Source: UBA7672 sp044224605 (GTDB taxonomy: Bacteria; Pseudomonadota; Alphaproteobacteria; Caulobacterales; Hyphomonadaceae). Taken from it: a stretch of DNA of 64,000 nt. The translations under genes were made by a program, and so were the position numbers. This document shows, in pieces, positions 8,751 through 17,860 of this stretch (position 1 is its first letter; each line of letters opens with the position of its first letter). The notes below the pieces were generated by a model. The model worked only from the letters and a program-made list of their open reading frames with translations, did not search any database and was not told the DNA's origin. The stretch is taken from positions 1 to 64,000 of the forward strand of contig JBGAKC010000019.1 of NCBI GenBank assembly GCA_044224605.1, read 5' to 3'.

Positions 8751-11699
8751 CTAGAATTCGTAGCCCACGCGCACGAAGAATGTCCGGCCGCGTAGGTCGT
8801 ACTGTGTCGCTGCAAGCGCATAGTTCTGAAGGCGCTGTCCGGCGCCGTCAGAGATTACCGGAGGCTGTGCGTCGAACATGTTCAGCACGCCGCCAGTCAC
8901 GGTGAGCTGGTCCCCGCGCCAGCGCACCGAGACGTCATGCGAAAGCCACGGGTCGGTCGAGTTGATGATCCGCGCCTGCCGTCCGAAATAGTCTCCGGCC
9001 AGAGCAGGGAAGAACACTTCGTTGTCCGTTGGACCGATATAATCGATGAACCAGGAATAGGTGAAATCGCCCTGGCGCAGCTGCACTTCGGCGTCTCCAA
9101 CCCATTCCGGATCGCCGATGGTGCCGTTGAAGTCGCTCGTTGCGAAGCCAGATGACACGCTCGGATCGAACAGATGGACCACATCCTCCATCGTGTGTGT
9201 GGCTGACATGTCGACTGACAGCGTGCCGAAGTCGAACTCATGTTCGTAGCGCAGGGTGATATCGATGCCGCGCGTCGACTGGTCGTTCACGTTGATATAG
9301 CTGTCGTTCACGGTGGTGATGAAATACGGATCGACCGTGGCTGTGCCAGGGTTTCGCTGGAACAGGCCGCAGAACGCGTTCGGATAGATCGGCGCGCCGT
9401 AGCAGCCGCCGAGAATCGCTGCGGGGCCAAGCTGGGCGACCTGATTGTTCACCGTGATGTCGAAATAGTCGACGGCCAGGCTGAGATCGAGGAAGTCTGG
9501 CGTCCAGATAAAGCCAAGCGTCCGCGCCTCTGACGTTTCCGCTTCCAGCAAGCCCGCGCCGCCGCCAGAGATGATCAGCGCAGAATCCCCGCCCAGTCCG
9601 GTATAATTCGACGGGATGCCGGCCGCCGCGCAGTTGGTCCGGAGATTGACGTTGTTCGAATTGCCCCAGTCGATGCACGGATCGATGTTTGGCTGGTCCT
9701 GGAAGCCGGTAAGGTTGCCCAGGAACAGCTCATACAGCGCAGGCGCGCGATACGATGTCCCCTGCGTGCCGCGGATACGGATGCTCGGCGTGATCTGCCA
9801 GTTGAGGCCAGCTTTCCACACGCTGTCCGAACCATAGCTGTCATAGTCGAATGCTCGGGCCGACCCATCCAGCGTGAGCTCCTCGATGAAGGGCAGGCCC
9901 TTGAGCAGCGGAACATTGGCTTCGACAAAGACCTCGGAGACGGTGTCTTTACCACGTGTCGGCGTCGCCGAGCTGGTGTTCCAGTAGGCGTCGTTCTGTT
10001 CGCCAATGCTGGGAGTGTCATCAATTTCGAACGTGCGCCACTCGCCGCCGATCGCAAGGCCCAGCGGGCCGGCGGGGAGTTCGAGCACGTCCCCTGTAAC
10101 GACGCCCTGCACAACCGTCTGCTCGTAAGTCGTCGTGCCTACCGGGTTGTCCGTAAGCAGGTCATAGACCGCTTGCGAGTAATTGCCCGCTAGGAAGGCC
10201 GGATCAAACGGGTTGTAGGTCGGACCGTGATAGAGGCCGTCGGAGCTGGTATAGCGCCAGTCGCCCGCCGTTTCCTTCCGGATCTCGTTGCCCGAATACT
10301 CTGCGTCCGATAGCGTATAGGAGGCGTTCAGCGACCAAGTCCAGCCCGGTAGCAGGAAGTCGCCCTCAAGTCCGGACTTCACATAGTAATAGTCGACCGT
10401 CGCTTCCTGGTTCGCCGGCCAGATGGTGACGGGCTGCGCCAGCCGGAAGCCAAGCGGGTGCAAGGCGAAGCCCGCCCCTGCCGTGTATGGACCCGGCACG
10501 TCATAACCGTTCGCGCTGGCGATCTGGGGATAGAACTGGCGCCATCCCTTGTGTTCGGTTTCGCGCCGCGTCAGCAACACTTCCGTCGACCAATCGACGC
10601 CGCCAAAGATGTTGAAATCGGCGCGGCCATAGAGGCTGGCGCGCTCGGTGCTGGAGATCGCATAGCCCTCGCCGAATTTTGGCGAGTTCAGTACGTCTTC
10701 GTAATATGCGACGGGTCCCTGCAGATAGCTGCGGCTGACCCGCGGCCGGTAGCCGGGGATCGGGCCAGACGAAACGCCGTCCGGCGAAGGGATATAGCGC
10801 GTGCCGCTGATCGCATCGACGACGGTGTTGAAGTAGACGTTGCCGGTCGAGCAGTTGCCCAACGACGTATTGCCGATGATCGAACGGTCGATCCGGTCGA
10901 TGCGTTGGCCGGTCACGGCGTCATAGGCGAGGTCCTGTGCGCAGGCGAGGTTCTTGCGCTCGCCCAGTTTCAGCGGGTCACGATCCTCGTACTCAGCGGC
11001 AAGCATGACGTTGCCGCCCAGGAAGTCGAAGCCGATGGCCCCATTGACCTGCAGCGAGTTGCCGCCACCCTGCTCGGTCCCGTTGTACTGAATGTTGAGC
11101 TCAGGCCTGTCGACAGACGAGCGAGTGATGATGTTCACCACGCCAGCAACGGCGTCCGAGCCGTAAATCGAAGAAGCGCCGTCCTTCAGGATCTCGATGC
11201 GGGAGATCATCGAGTCGGGAACGACGTTCAAGTCGAATGCGCCAACCTGGCCGCGTACGCCTGCCGGGCCAGGACGCTGGCCGTTGAGAAGCACTAGCGA
11301 GCGCTGGGCGCCGAGGCCGCGTAGCGAGATCGAGTTGATCCCTGTTCCCCCTTCGACCACGAAGTTGCCGAACGTGTTGTTGAGCTGGGTAGAGCCCTGC
11401 GCGATCGAGGAGCCCTGCAGGATTTCTGCGGTATCGACGAGACCTTCGAGCGTCGAAGCTTCCGCAGTGATCACCTGAATCGGCGCGGTTGACGTGAACG
11501 CGTCGCGCGCAATGCGCGAGCCTGTGATGACGACCCGGTCGCCGCTTGGCTGGTTATCCTGGTCGGCAGGCTGGACCTGATCGACAGGCGTGGCGGGAGG
11601 CTGGGTGTTATCTTGCGCGAACGCAGGGGTGCAGGCCGTGGCCAGAACCACAATCGCTGCCGACCGGCGTAGCCGGGCGGACAGATAGCCGCTTTGCAT
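8751..11699 (-). CDS. TonB-dependent receptor, related to the adjacent one
   Basis: The 982-residue outer-membrane receptor has a signal peptide (residues 1-28, ending TPAFAQ), a Gln/Pro-rich linker, the TonB-box-like RVVITGSRI, a plug with SLRGLGAQRSLVLLNGQR and RIEILKDGASSIYGSDAVAG, and a barrel ending in VRVGYEF with terminal Phe. GGAGAG stands five bases before the ATG. The plug segments and barrel pieces such as SYRAPALYELFLGNLTGFQ parallel those of the receptor at 5341-8412 (SFRSPALFELYLASETGFLG), so the two look like an old tandem duplication. Each has its own terminator, so they can be controlled separately. No inner-membrane transporter is adjacent to hint at the ligand. Confidence 0.93.
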   Translation of the reverse strand: MQSGYLSARLRRSAAIVVLATACTPAFAQDNTQPPATPVDQVQPADQDNQPSGDRVVITGSRIARDAFTSTAPIQVITAEASTLEGLVDTAEILQGSSIAQGSTQLNNTFGNFVVEGGTGINSISLRGLGAQRSLVLLNGQRPGPAGVRGQVGAFDLNVVPDSMISRIEILKDGASSIYGSDAVAGVVNIITRSSVDRPELNIQYNGTEQGGGNSLQVNGAIGFDFLGGNVMLAAEYEDRDPLKLGERKNLACAQDLAYDAVTGQRIDRIDRSIIGNTSLGNCSTGNVYFNTVVDAISGTRYIPSPDGVSSGPIPGYRPRVSRSYLQGPVAYYEDVLNSPKFGEGYAISSTERASLYGRADFNIFGGVDWSTEVLLTRRETEHKGWRQFYPQIASANGYDVPGPYTAGAGFALHPLGFRLAQPVTIWPANQEATVDYYYVKSGLEGDFLLPGWTWSLNASYTLSDAEYSGNEIRKETAGDWRYTSSDGLYHGPTYNPFDPAFLAGNYSQAVYDLLTDNPVGTTTYEQTVVQGVVTGDVLELPAGPLGLAIGGEWRTFEIDDTPSIGEQNDAYWNTSSATPTRGKDTVSEVFVEANVPLLKGLPFIEELTLDGSARAFDYDSYGSDSVWKAGLNWQITPSIRIRGTQGTSYRAPALYELFLGNLTGFQDQPNIDPCIDWGNSNNVNLRTNCAAAGIPSNYTGLGGDSALIISGGGAGLLEAETSEARTLGFIWTPDFLDLSLAVDYFDITVNNQVAQLGPAAILGGCYGAPIYPNAFCGLFQRNPGTATVDPYFITTVNDSYINVNDQSTRGIDITLRYEHEFDFGTLSVDMSATHTMEDVVHLFDPSVSSGFATSDFNGTIGDPEWVGDAEVQLRQGDFTYSWFIDYIGPTDNEVFFPALAGDYFGRQARIINSTDPWLSHDVSVRWRGDQLTVTGGVLNMFDAQPPVISDGAGQRLQNYALAATQYDLRGRTFFVRVGYEF

Positions 11700-11973
11700 G
11701 GGGTCTCTCCAGAAGACTGTTCATTGGATTGACCCCTGTGGTGCACGCTCCCGCGGGTACGAATGCCGTCGCACCCAAAGTCCCGGAGCTCATGATTCCT
11801 GAATATCCAGCCTTTTTGGGGAGTCCAACCTCCTTTTGTCGATTTTCGATAATATGTGATCTATCAGACACGCCTCCCGCGCATGTGAGCGCCGCGCCTA
11901 AACCTCTGGCGACAAGCACAAAGCAGGCAATCCGGGCGCGAAGCCCGAAATCCTCGCTAGCTGTGTGGATAAA

Positions 11974-13215
11974 TTATGCCGGCTTGGTCAGCACGAACTG
12001 GCCGACATCGATCCGTCCGGTCCGGAAACCGGCCGAGCAATAGGCCAGGTAATAGAGCCATAGCCGTCGGAACTGCTCGTCGAATTTCCCGCCCTTGATG
12101 CGGTCCCAGGCGAGATCAAACCGCTTGGCCCACTCGTCCACCGTCCGGGCATAGGATTTCCCGAACATCTGGTCCGTGGTGAACTTCATGCCCACGCGCT
12201 CTGTCTCTTCCTTCAGCCGCTGGGGCGAGGGCAGCATGCCGCCAGGGAAGATGTAGGTCTGAATGAAGTCCGCCCGGCGACGGTAGCCGTCGAAATACTT
12301 GTCATCGATCGTGATGATCTGCAGCGCCGCGCGCCCGCCTGGCTTCAGCACCTCGGCGATCTTGCTGAAATAGCTCGGCCAGTACTCCTGGCCCACCGCC
12401 TCGAACATCTCGATGGACGCAACAGCATCGAACTGACCTGTTACGTCGCGATAGTCCCGCATCACGATCTCGACCTGGCTCTGGAGCCCCGCCTCCTTCA
12501 TGCGCTTCGTCGCGAAAGCATGCTGCGCATCCGAGATGGTGATGGAGGTGACGCGTGCGCCAAATTCCTTGGCCGCCACCTCTGCAAAGCCACCCCAGCC
12601 CGATCCGATCTCCAGAACATGCTGTCCCGGCTTCAGCTGCAGGTTACGCGCAATTGAGCGATACTTCTCGAGTTGTGCCTCCATCAGGCTCTGCTCGGGG
12701 GACGTGAAGATCGCCGATGAATACGTCATCGTCGGATCCAGCCATGCCGAATAGAACTCGTTTCCGAGGTCATAGTGCGCCAGGATGTTTCGCTTCGATC
12801 CCTTCTTGGTGTTCGAACGCAACATGTGCCGCAGCTTGGCAAAGAAGCGCGCAATGCTGTTGCCGATGGCGAGGTTGCCCGCGTCCTCCCAGTTGTCGTT
12901 GAAGTATTCAAGAAGAGCCGGAAGGTCTGGCGTATCCACCTGGCCGTCCATGAACACTTCGGCGAACCCTATGTCGCCCTTGCTCAGAACGGTTCGTACG
13001 AACTTCGGATCGTGGACGATCAGCTCCGCTTCTGGGCCCTTTTCCTTGCCATTGAATCTCAACGTTCGCCCGTCAGGCAACGTCATATCTAGACGCCCGC
13101 GGGGCAGGCGGCTCAGGATCATTGCGGTCAGGCTCAAGCTCGCGGGCAGTCGGTCGAGCTTGTGCAGGTCAGCAGGTCCGCTGACATTCAGCACCATGCG
13201 TTCCATACGGCTCAT
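11974..13215 (-). CDS. cfa: Cyclopropane-fatty-acyl-phospholipid synthase
   Basis: Methylates cis double bonds of membrane phospholipid acyl chains with S-adenosylmethionine, giving cyclopropane rings that harden the membrane. The 413-residue protein carries HYDLGNEFY at residues 147-155 and the SAM-binding LEIGSGWGGF at 201-210, followed by the conserved IEMFEAVGQEYW segment. It is the last gene of the operon phr-FAD-DUF1365-cfa, and its ATG overlaps the DUF1365 stop (ATGA). Known relatives of this operon belong to the singlet-oxygen response of photosynthetic and other alphaproteobacteria; membership here is inferred. No clear terminator follows; 274 bp separate it from the receptor gene start. 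Confidence 0.93.
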   Translation of the reverse strand: MSRMERMVLNVSGPADLHKLDRLPASLSLTAMILSRLPRGRLDMTLPDGRTLRFNGKEKGPEAELIVHDPKFVRTVLSKGDIGFAEVFMDGQVDTPDLPALLEYFNDNWEDAGNLAIGNSIARFFAKLRHMLRSNTKKGSKRNILAHYDLGNEFYSAWLDPTMTYSSAIFTSPEQSLMEAQLEKYRSIARNLQLKPGQHVLEIGSGWGGFAEVAAKEFGARVTSITISDAQHAFATKRMKEAGLQSQVEIVMRDYRDVTGQFDAVASIEMFEAVGQEYWPSYFSKIAEVLKPGGRAALQIITIDDKYFDGYRRRADFIQTYIFPGGMLPSPQRLKEETERVGMKFTTDQMFGKSYARTVDEWAKRFDLAWDRIKGGKFDEQFRRLWLYYLAYCSAGFRTGRIDVGQFVLTKPA

Positions 13216-14027
13216 GCACGTTTCCTCACGTCTTCATTCGCACCGGCAAACATCTCCTCGGTCGAGACCACTGTGGTCCGCCTTGCGCGCTGGGCAGGTT
13301 TAGCACGCCAGCGGGCTCCTTTCAGCCACAACCGCAACGCTTGCCAGTTGATCGCGATCAACACACCGACACCTGATATGGGCATTGTGACGAGCCACTT
13401 CAAAATCGACCGGTCAGAGAGTGCAGCCGGACGTAACGTCATGGACGCAAGGTGATGTCGTCCATCCGCTGCTACATTCTCCACGCTCAGCGCCATACTC
13501 TCTTCGCCGGACATCAACGTGAACTGATATTTGCCGCTGACGTCGAAGAAGGGGGAGACGTGGAATTCCTTGTCAGCCTTTACCCGCACGTCATTGGTTT
13601 CACGCGCCTGCACATAGGAATGGGTTTCACCAAACGTATTGTGGACCTCGTAGATGACGCCGCGCAGGCGGCTATCAGGTCCATAACCCTGCCAGAGCGA
13701 TATGGGGGCGAACCCGTAGCCAAGCACGCGCGGGAAGGTCATCAGTTTCAAATCCCCGCCGTCCAGTCTGACGCCCGCTTCGGCGAACCGCTCCTCGGCC
13801 CAAGCCCGCAGCGGGATTGCCGGCGATCGCGCGCCGTGATCGACCGCGCGCCAAGACACTGCGTTCGCGCCGCCCACGGAAAACAGCCGCGCCATCTCGT
13901 CGGCCTCCGGTAGGCGTCGCAGGTCCAGTTCGATCATCGCGATCCTGTGTTTGAAGGCGCGATGGAACGGCTTCTCCCGCACATGGGTCGTCGTCCCGAA
14001 CCATAGCCGCGCCGCAGGTCCCTTCAT
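13212..14027 (-). CDS. DUF1365 family protein
   Basis: This 271-residue protein belongs to the DUF1365 family, recognised from its opening LWFGTTTHVREKPFHRAFKHRI, the FPRVLGYGFAPISLW segment and EVHNTFGETHSY. Start choice: the ATG at 14027 forms an ATGA overlap with the preceding gene, so a 29-residue upstream extension is rejected. The C-terminal third includes a hydrophobic stretch (about 225-243, LVTMPISGVGVLIAINW) that may associate with the membrane. The biochemical role is unproven. The family almost always sits with a flavin amine-oxidase-like gene and a cfa-type methyltransferase, which suggests work on unsaturated or modified acyl chains. Confidence 0.88.
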   Translation of the reverse strand: MKGPAARLWFGTTTHVREKPFHRAFKHRIAMIELDLRRLPEADEMARLFSVGGANAVSWRAVDHGARSPAIPLRAWAEERFAEAGVRLDGGDLKLMTFPRVLGYGFAPISLWQGYGPDSRLRGVIYEVHNTFGETHSYVQARETNDVRVKADKEFHVSPFFDVSGKYQFTLMSGEESMALSVENVAADGRHHLASMTLRPAALSDRSILKWLVTMPISGVGVLIAINWQALRLWLKGARWRAKPAQRARRTTVVSTEEMFAGANEDVRKRA

Positions 14028-15367
14028 CGCGCGCCCGCCAGTGCTGGTGCTGCAACCGGCGTCCGCCCGGACGAATACGCCAGAACATGCCTCTGCGTCG
14101 TCGTTGCCTCCCATGGCACTGCGCCGCCGAGCGCGAACGCAGCCTCGAGCCCTGTCCTCAGGCCTGCCTCGTGAAAACCATCGCCCAGCCAGGCGCCCGC
14201 AAAGAACAGCCCGTCGCGCCCCTGCAGGCGCTGCACCTCCCGTCGCGCCGCCGCTGAGGGAGCGTCATACATCGGGTGGTCGAACTCATAGACGCCGAAC
14301 GTCTTCTCCTTCGCCGGCTCATGCACCGGGTTCAGGGTCACAAAGACGGGATGGCTGTTGGGCAGCTTCTGCAACCTGTTCATCCAGTATGTGACGCACA
14401 CGCTCGCGTCGGGGCCCTTCCGAACGTTCCAGGAAGCCCAGGCCATCCGCCGCTCCGGCATCAGCGCGGCGTCATGATGAAGGTAGGCCGTATTCTGCGA
14501 GAAGCGAACCGACCCCAGCGCGAGCCTCTGTTCATCATACTCCCGCGACAGCATCCCGAGGCTTTCATTCGCGTGGCAGGAGAGGATCACTGCATCGAAT
14601 GTCTCCGGGCGTTTGTCCTTCTCGATGATCTGCACCTTGCCGGGGCTTGCCGGTCTGATTGTCTCGATCTTCGCTGCCGCCCGCAGCGAGCCCGCCGGAA
14701 GCTGCGCCAGCAGGCGCGAAACATAACTGCGGCTCCCTCCCTTCACAGTCCGCCAGATAGGCCGCAGCAAATGCATCAGCCGGTGATTGTCGAAGAACTG
14801 CAGGAACGACGTAGCCGGGTAGTCCAGCATCATCTTTTCTGGCGTCGACCAGATCGCCGCGCTCATCGGCAGAAGATAGGCGTCCCGGAACAACCGCGAA
14901 TATCCGTGGGCATCCAGCCAGTCGCCCAGCGACACATTCGCCACGTCGCCGCGCAACAGCTCAGCCCGCGCGACATTGTTGAAGTCGATGATCTCTCTGA
15001 TCATCCCGCGAAACTGCGTGTCGAGCGCATTGCGCTTCCACGCAAACAGCCCCCACGCATCCGACGACCACTCATAGCCATCCGGATCCGTCACCGCGAA
15101 CGCCATGTCCGTCCACACCGTCGGCGCATCGAGATGCTTCAGCAGCTGCGTGAAGTTCGGATAGTTCGGCCGGTTGAAGCAGATGAACCCGATGTCCACG
15201 GCCATCGGTTTGCCAGTGTGCTCGATGTCCACCGTCCACGCATGTCCGCCTAAGCGCGGCGCCTTGTCATAGATCACGACATCCGCGCTCTCGCGCAGCG
15301 CCCAAGCTGCGCCGAGCCCGGCAACGCCGGCGCCCACCACCGCAACACGACGACGGCGAGGGATCAT
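14024..15367 (-). CDS. FAD-dependent amine-oxidase-like protein of the cfa operon
   Basis: The 447-residue flavoprotein has the N-terminal dinucleotide-binding motif VAVVGAGVAGLGAAWAL (residues 8-24), the following acidic strand end (VVIYDKAPRLGGHAWT) and a C-terminal FFAGAWLGDGFHEAGLRTG flavin contact. It resembles the NAD(P)-binding amine-oxidase-type proteins annotated near cyclopropane synthase genes and in the RpoE/ChrR regulon. A role in oxidising or desaturating acyl chains is a family-level guess. Both ends overlap neighbours by four bases, so it is co-translated with photolyase and DUF1365. No signal peptide is present, so it is likely cytoplasmic or membrane-peripheral. Confidence 0.88.
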   Translation of the reverse strand: MIPRRRRVAVVGAGVAGLGAAWALRESADVVIYDKAPRLGGHAWTVDIEHTGKPMAVDIGFICFNRPNYPNFTQLLKHLDAPTVWTDMAFAVTDPDGYEWSSDAWGLFAWKRNALDTQFRGMIREIIDFNNVARAELLRGDVANVSLGDWLDAHGYSRLFRDAYLLPMSAAIWSTPEKMMLDYPATSFLQFFDNHRLMHLLRPIWRTVKGGSRSYVSRLLAQLPAGSLRAAAKIETIRPASPGKVQIIEKDKRPETFDAVILSCHANESLGMLSREYDEQRLALGSVRFSQNTAYLHHDAALMPERRMAWASWNVRKGPDASVCVTYWMNRLQKLPNSHPVFVTLNPVHEPAKEKTFGVYEFDHPMYDAPSAAARREVQRLQGRDGLFFAGAWLGDGFHEAGLRTGLEAAFALGGAVPWEATTTQRHVLAYSSGRTPVAAPALAGAR

Positions 15368-16815
15368 GCTGAAATTTCCTGGTTCGAGGTGGATTTGTAA
15401 GCGGCGATCGCACGCTTGCGCGCGAAGTCATGGTCGATGATCGGTTCGGGATAGCTGTCGCCGAGCGTCACCTTCGCTTCGGCCAGCACGTCTACCGGCG
15501 CCGCATGCGGCTTGTGGATCCATTTCGGCGGCAGCGCCTTCAGTTCCGGAACCCACTTCCGCACATAATCGCCTTGCGGGTCGAACTTCTCGCCCTGCAG
15601 CACAGGATTGAACACGCGGAAGTAAGGCGCAGCGTCGGCCCCGGTTCCCGCCGTCCATTGCCAACCGTTCGCGTTGTTCGCTTCGTCGGCGTCGACCAGC
15701 GTGTCCCAGAACCACTGCTCGCCCCTGCGCCAGTGAACCAGCAGGTCCTTCGCCAGAAACGACGCTACGATCATTCGCACACGGTTGTGCATGTAACCGG
15801 TCGCCCACAGCTCCCGCATCCCAGCGTCAACGATCGGAAAGCCGGTCCGGCCGCGCTTCCACGCATTGAGCTCCTTCTTCGAGCCAGCGCGCCACTCAAC
15901 CTCCTCGAACTGCCGTCGCCAGCTCAGGTGGCCCATCTGCGGATCGTGATAGAGCAAGTGATACGAGAACTCGCGCCACGCGACTTCGGAGAGGAATTTT
16001 TGTATGTCCCGCGCAGGCGCTTCGCCTGCCTCCTGCACATGAGTAGCCGCGCGCCAGACCTGATGTGGACTGATCTCGCCGAACCTCAGATGCGGCGACA
16101 GTCGCGACGTGTGCTCCTGGTCGGGCCGATCCCGTCCCGTCGCATAACCATCCGCCGCCTTCAGGAAATCCCGCAGCCGTTTTAGCGCGCCCATCTCCCC
16201 GGGCGTCCACGCTTTCGCGATCCCGCCCGACCAGTCCGGCTTGGAGGGGTGCAACCCCCAGTTGTCGATCTCATCCGACTTCACCCCGCTGAACGCCTTC
16301 AGCGCGCGCGGCTCCTGCGAAGCCTCGGGCAGGGCGAGGTTCGCCTGCAGCGCCTTCCAGAATGGCGTGAACACCTTGTAGTCGCCGCCCGAACCCGTCT
16401 TCATCTCGAACGGTTCAACCAGCAGCGACCCTTTGAAGCTTTCCGCCTCGACGCCGCCCGCCTTCAGGACCTTCTTGATCCGCTCGTCGATCCTGCGCGC
16501 CGCCCCATAGCGCCGGCTCCAGTAGACGGCCTGCGGTTCCGTCTCCTTGACTAGCTTCGCAAACACGTCCTCTGCCGCACCCCTGCGCAGCACCAGCCGT
16601 CCACCCTTCGCGGAAATGCGCTCGCTCAGCGCTCGTAGCGACTTGTCCAGCCACCACTTCGAAGCTCCGCCCAGCGCGCGCGCCTCGCGACTCTCTTCAT
16701 CCAGCGCATAGAGAAGGATCAGCGGCCGCCCGGTCGCATGCGCCGCCGCCAGTCCCGGATTGTCGGCAAGCCGAAGATCGTCACGAAACCAGAAGATGAC
16801 AGGACGATCGGACAC
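15364..16815 (-). CDS. phrB: Deoxyribodipyrimidine photolyase
   Basis: Light-driven flavoenzyme that splits cyclobutane pyrimidine dimers. The 483-residue product has the N-terminal antenna-binding domain (VIFWFRDDLRLADNPGL) and the FAD-binding catalytic domain with TSRLSPHLRFGEISP, the helix WREFSYHLLYHDP, RTGFPIVDAGMREL and NNANGWQWTAGTG. These fit class I CPD photolyases rather than animal-type cryptochromes. The start is a GTG at 16815 with only a weak ribosome site. It is the first gene of the four-gene operon. A sequence like an ECF11 promoter lies 31 bp upstream, so induction by singlet oxygen or light is likely, though inferred. Confidence 0.93.
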   Translation of the reverse strand: MSDRPVIFWFRDDLRLADNPGLAAAHATGRPLILLYALDEESREARALGGASKWWLDKSLRALSERISAKGGRLVLRRGAAEDVFAKLVKETEPQAVYWSRRYGAARRIDERIKKVLKAGGVEAESFKGSLLVEPFEMKTGSGGDYKVFTPFWKALQANLALPEASQEPRALKAFSGVKSDEIDNWGLHPSKPDWSGGIAKAWTPGEMGALKRLRDFLKAADGYATGRDRPDQEHTSRLSPHLRFGEISPHQVWRAATHVQEAGEAPARDIQKFLSEVAWREFSYHLLYHDPQMGHLSWRRQFEEVEWRAGSKKELNAWKRGRTGFPIVDAGMRELWATGYMHNRVRMIVASFLAKDLLVHWRRGEQWFWDTLVDADEANNANGWQWTAGTGADAAPYFRVFNPVLQGEKFDPQGDYVRKWVPELKALPPKWIHKPHAAPVDVLAEAKVTLGDSYPEPIIDHDFARKRAIAAYKSTSNQEISA

Positions 16816-16845
16816 GGTTGCTCATGTTTTAGACCTCAGTTCCGG

Positions 16846-16875
16846 GTTTTACGCGCCAGCCCGTCGTATGGATCA
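16846..16875 (-). promoter_or_regulatory. ECF11 (RpoE/ChrR)-like promoter upstream of phrB
   Basis: Read on the minus strand: TGATCC (16875-16870), an 18-base spacer, then TAAAAC (16851-16846), ending 30 bp before the phrB GTG. TGATCC at -35 with a TAA-type -10 is the element I know for the singlet-oxygen sigma factor RpoE of Rhodobacter sphaeroides (group ECF11), whose target genes include photolyase and cfa-linked genes. Agreement of motif, spacing, position and gene content makes this more than chance, but no sigma/anti-sigma gene is in the window. Confidence 0.6.
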
Positions 16876-16962
16876 ACCAAACGGCAACCGGGCCTTACGT
16901 TCTCCAAATCGGCTATCTGAAATCCTTGAAGGTCTATAGCCTGCGGGTTCGAGGGGGCTTCC

Positions 16963-17685
16963 ATGCGGCAGGCAGAACGAGTCCGGCGTTCGCGACTCTT
17001 TCTCTGGGGCGGCGTGTTCGGCATCGCCGTGGCGGTCGTAGGCTTCGGCAAGACGTTCTTCTACCCGCTCTTAACGGGCGCGTTCTCCGCCCCTCTCATG
17101 ATCTACGTGCACGGCGCTTTCCTGTTCGGCTGGGTGATTTTCTTCCCCGCCCAGTCCCTGTGGGTGCATCGAAGGAACCTTCGCCTTCACAAGCAAATGG
17201 GATGGGTCGGCGGCGGCATCGCCACGGGTGTCGTGCTATCGACGCTCGCGGTCGCTACCCTCGCCAGCAAGCGGACCGCCGCATCCGGCGACATGGACGC
17301 GGCGCGTGGCGACCTGTTTGTCATCATGATGGAAATGTCCGTGTTCGCCGCGCTGATCGTCAGCGCCTTCCTGCTGCGCCGCCGCCCCGACGCGCACAAG
17401 CGTCTCATGCTGCTGGCCCTCATCGCCTCCCTCGGCCCGGCCTGGTTCCGGTTCCGTCACTACTTTCCGCCCATCGACAACCCCGTCTTCCTCTACTCCG
17501 TTCTCCTCGCAGACTCGCTGATCGTCATCGCCGCCCTGTCAGACTTCATCCGCGAACGCCGCGTGCACTGGGTCTACGCCTTCGTCGGCAGCGCGGTGGT
17601 GTGCGTCCACCTGATCGAAGTCTTCGCCGTCGATGCCCCCTGGTTCAGGGCAGCTGCAAATGCGGTGGCAAGACCGTTCATCTGA
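16963..17685 (+). CDS. Polytopic membrane protein of unknown function
   Basis: The 240-residue protein has about seven hydrophobic segments. Visible features are YVHGAFLFGWVIFFPAQSLW (about 47-66) followed by NLRLHKQMGWVGGGI, and a RFRHYFPP segment in the middle. The same pattern (HAHAVVFMGWVFITLTQTWL, then NIALHRQVGRI) occurs in the protein encoded at 51889-52662, so the two are paralogues. The paired His residues at helix ends could bind heme or metal, as in small heme-containing membrane proteins; this is speculation. It is divergent from the phrB operon and shares its intergenic region. ATG 16963 is preceded by GAGGGGG, supporting the start. Confidence 0.8.
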   Translation: MRQAERVRRSRLFLWGGVFGIAVAVVGFGKTFFYPLLTGAFSAPLMIYVHGAFLFGWVIFFPAQSLWVHRRNLRLHKQMGWVGGGIATGVVLSTLAVATLASKRTAASGDMDAARGDLFVIMMEMSVFAALIVSAFLLRRRPDAHKRLMLLALIASLGPAWFRFRHYFPPIDNPVFLYSVLLADSLIVIAALSDFIRERRVHWVYAFVGSAVVCVHLIEVFAVDAPWFRAAANAVARPFI

Positions 17686-17860
17686 TGATCGCCTGGCCGC
17701 GTCATCTATACGAACTAGCGCAGCGTATGGTGGGATAGCGCGGGCAGCGATCCCCACAACACGAGACATCCTGACTCTTCCGAGGTGAGATAGACGGAAC
17801 CATCAATCCTCCGCCGCCTGCCGTCGACTTAACACTGCCTTCCGATAAACCGGAGCAGCC

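Noticed and set aside
11933..11956. CGGGC/GCCCG hairpin after cfa as a terminator
   Set aside because: The stem has only five pairs and no T-run follows on the minus strand.
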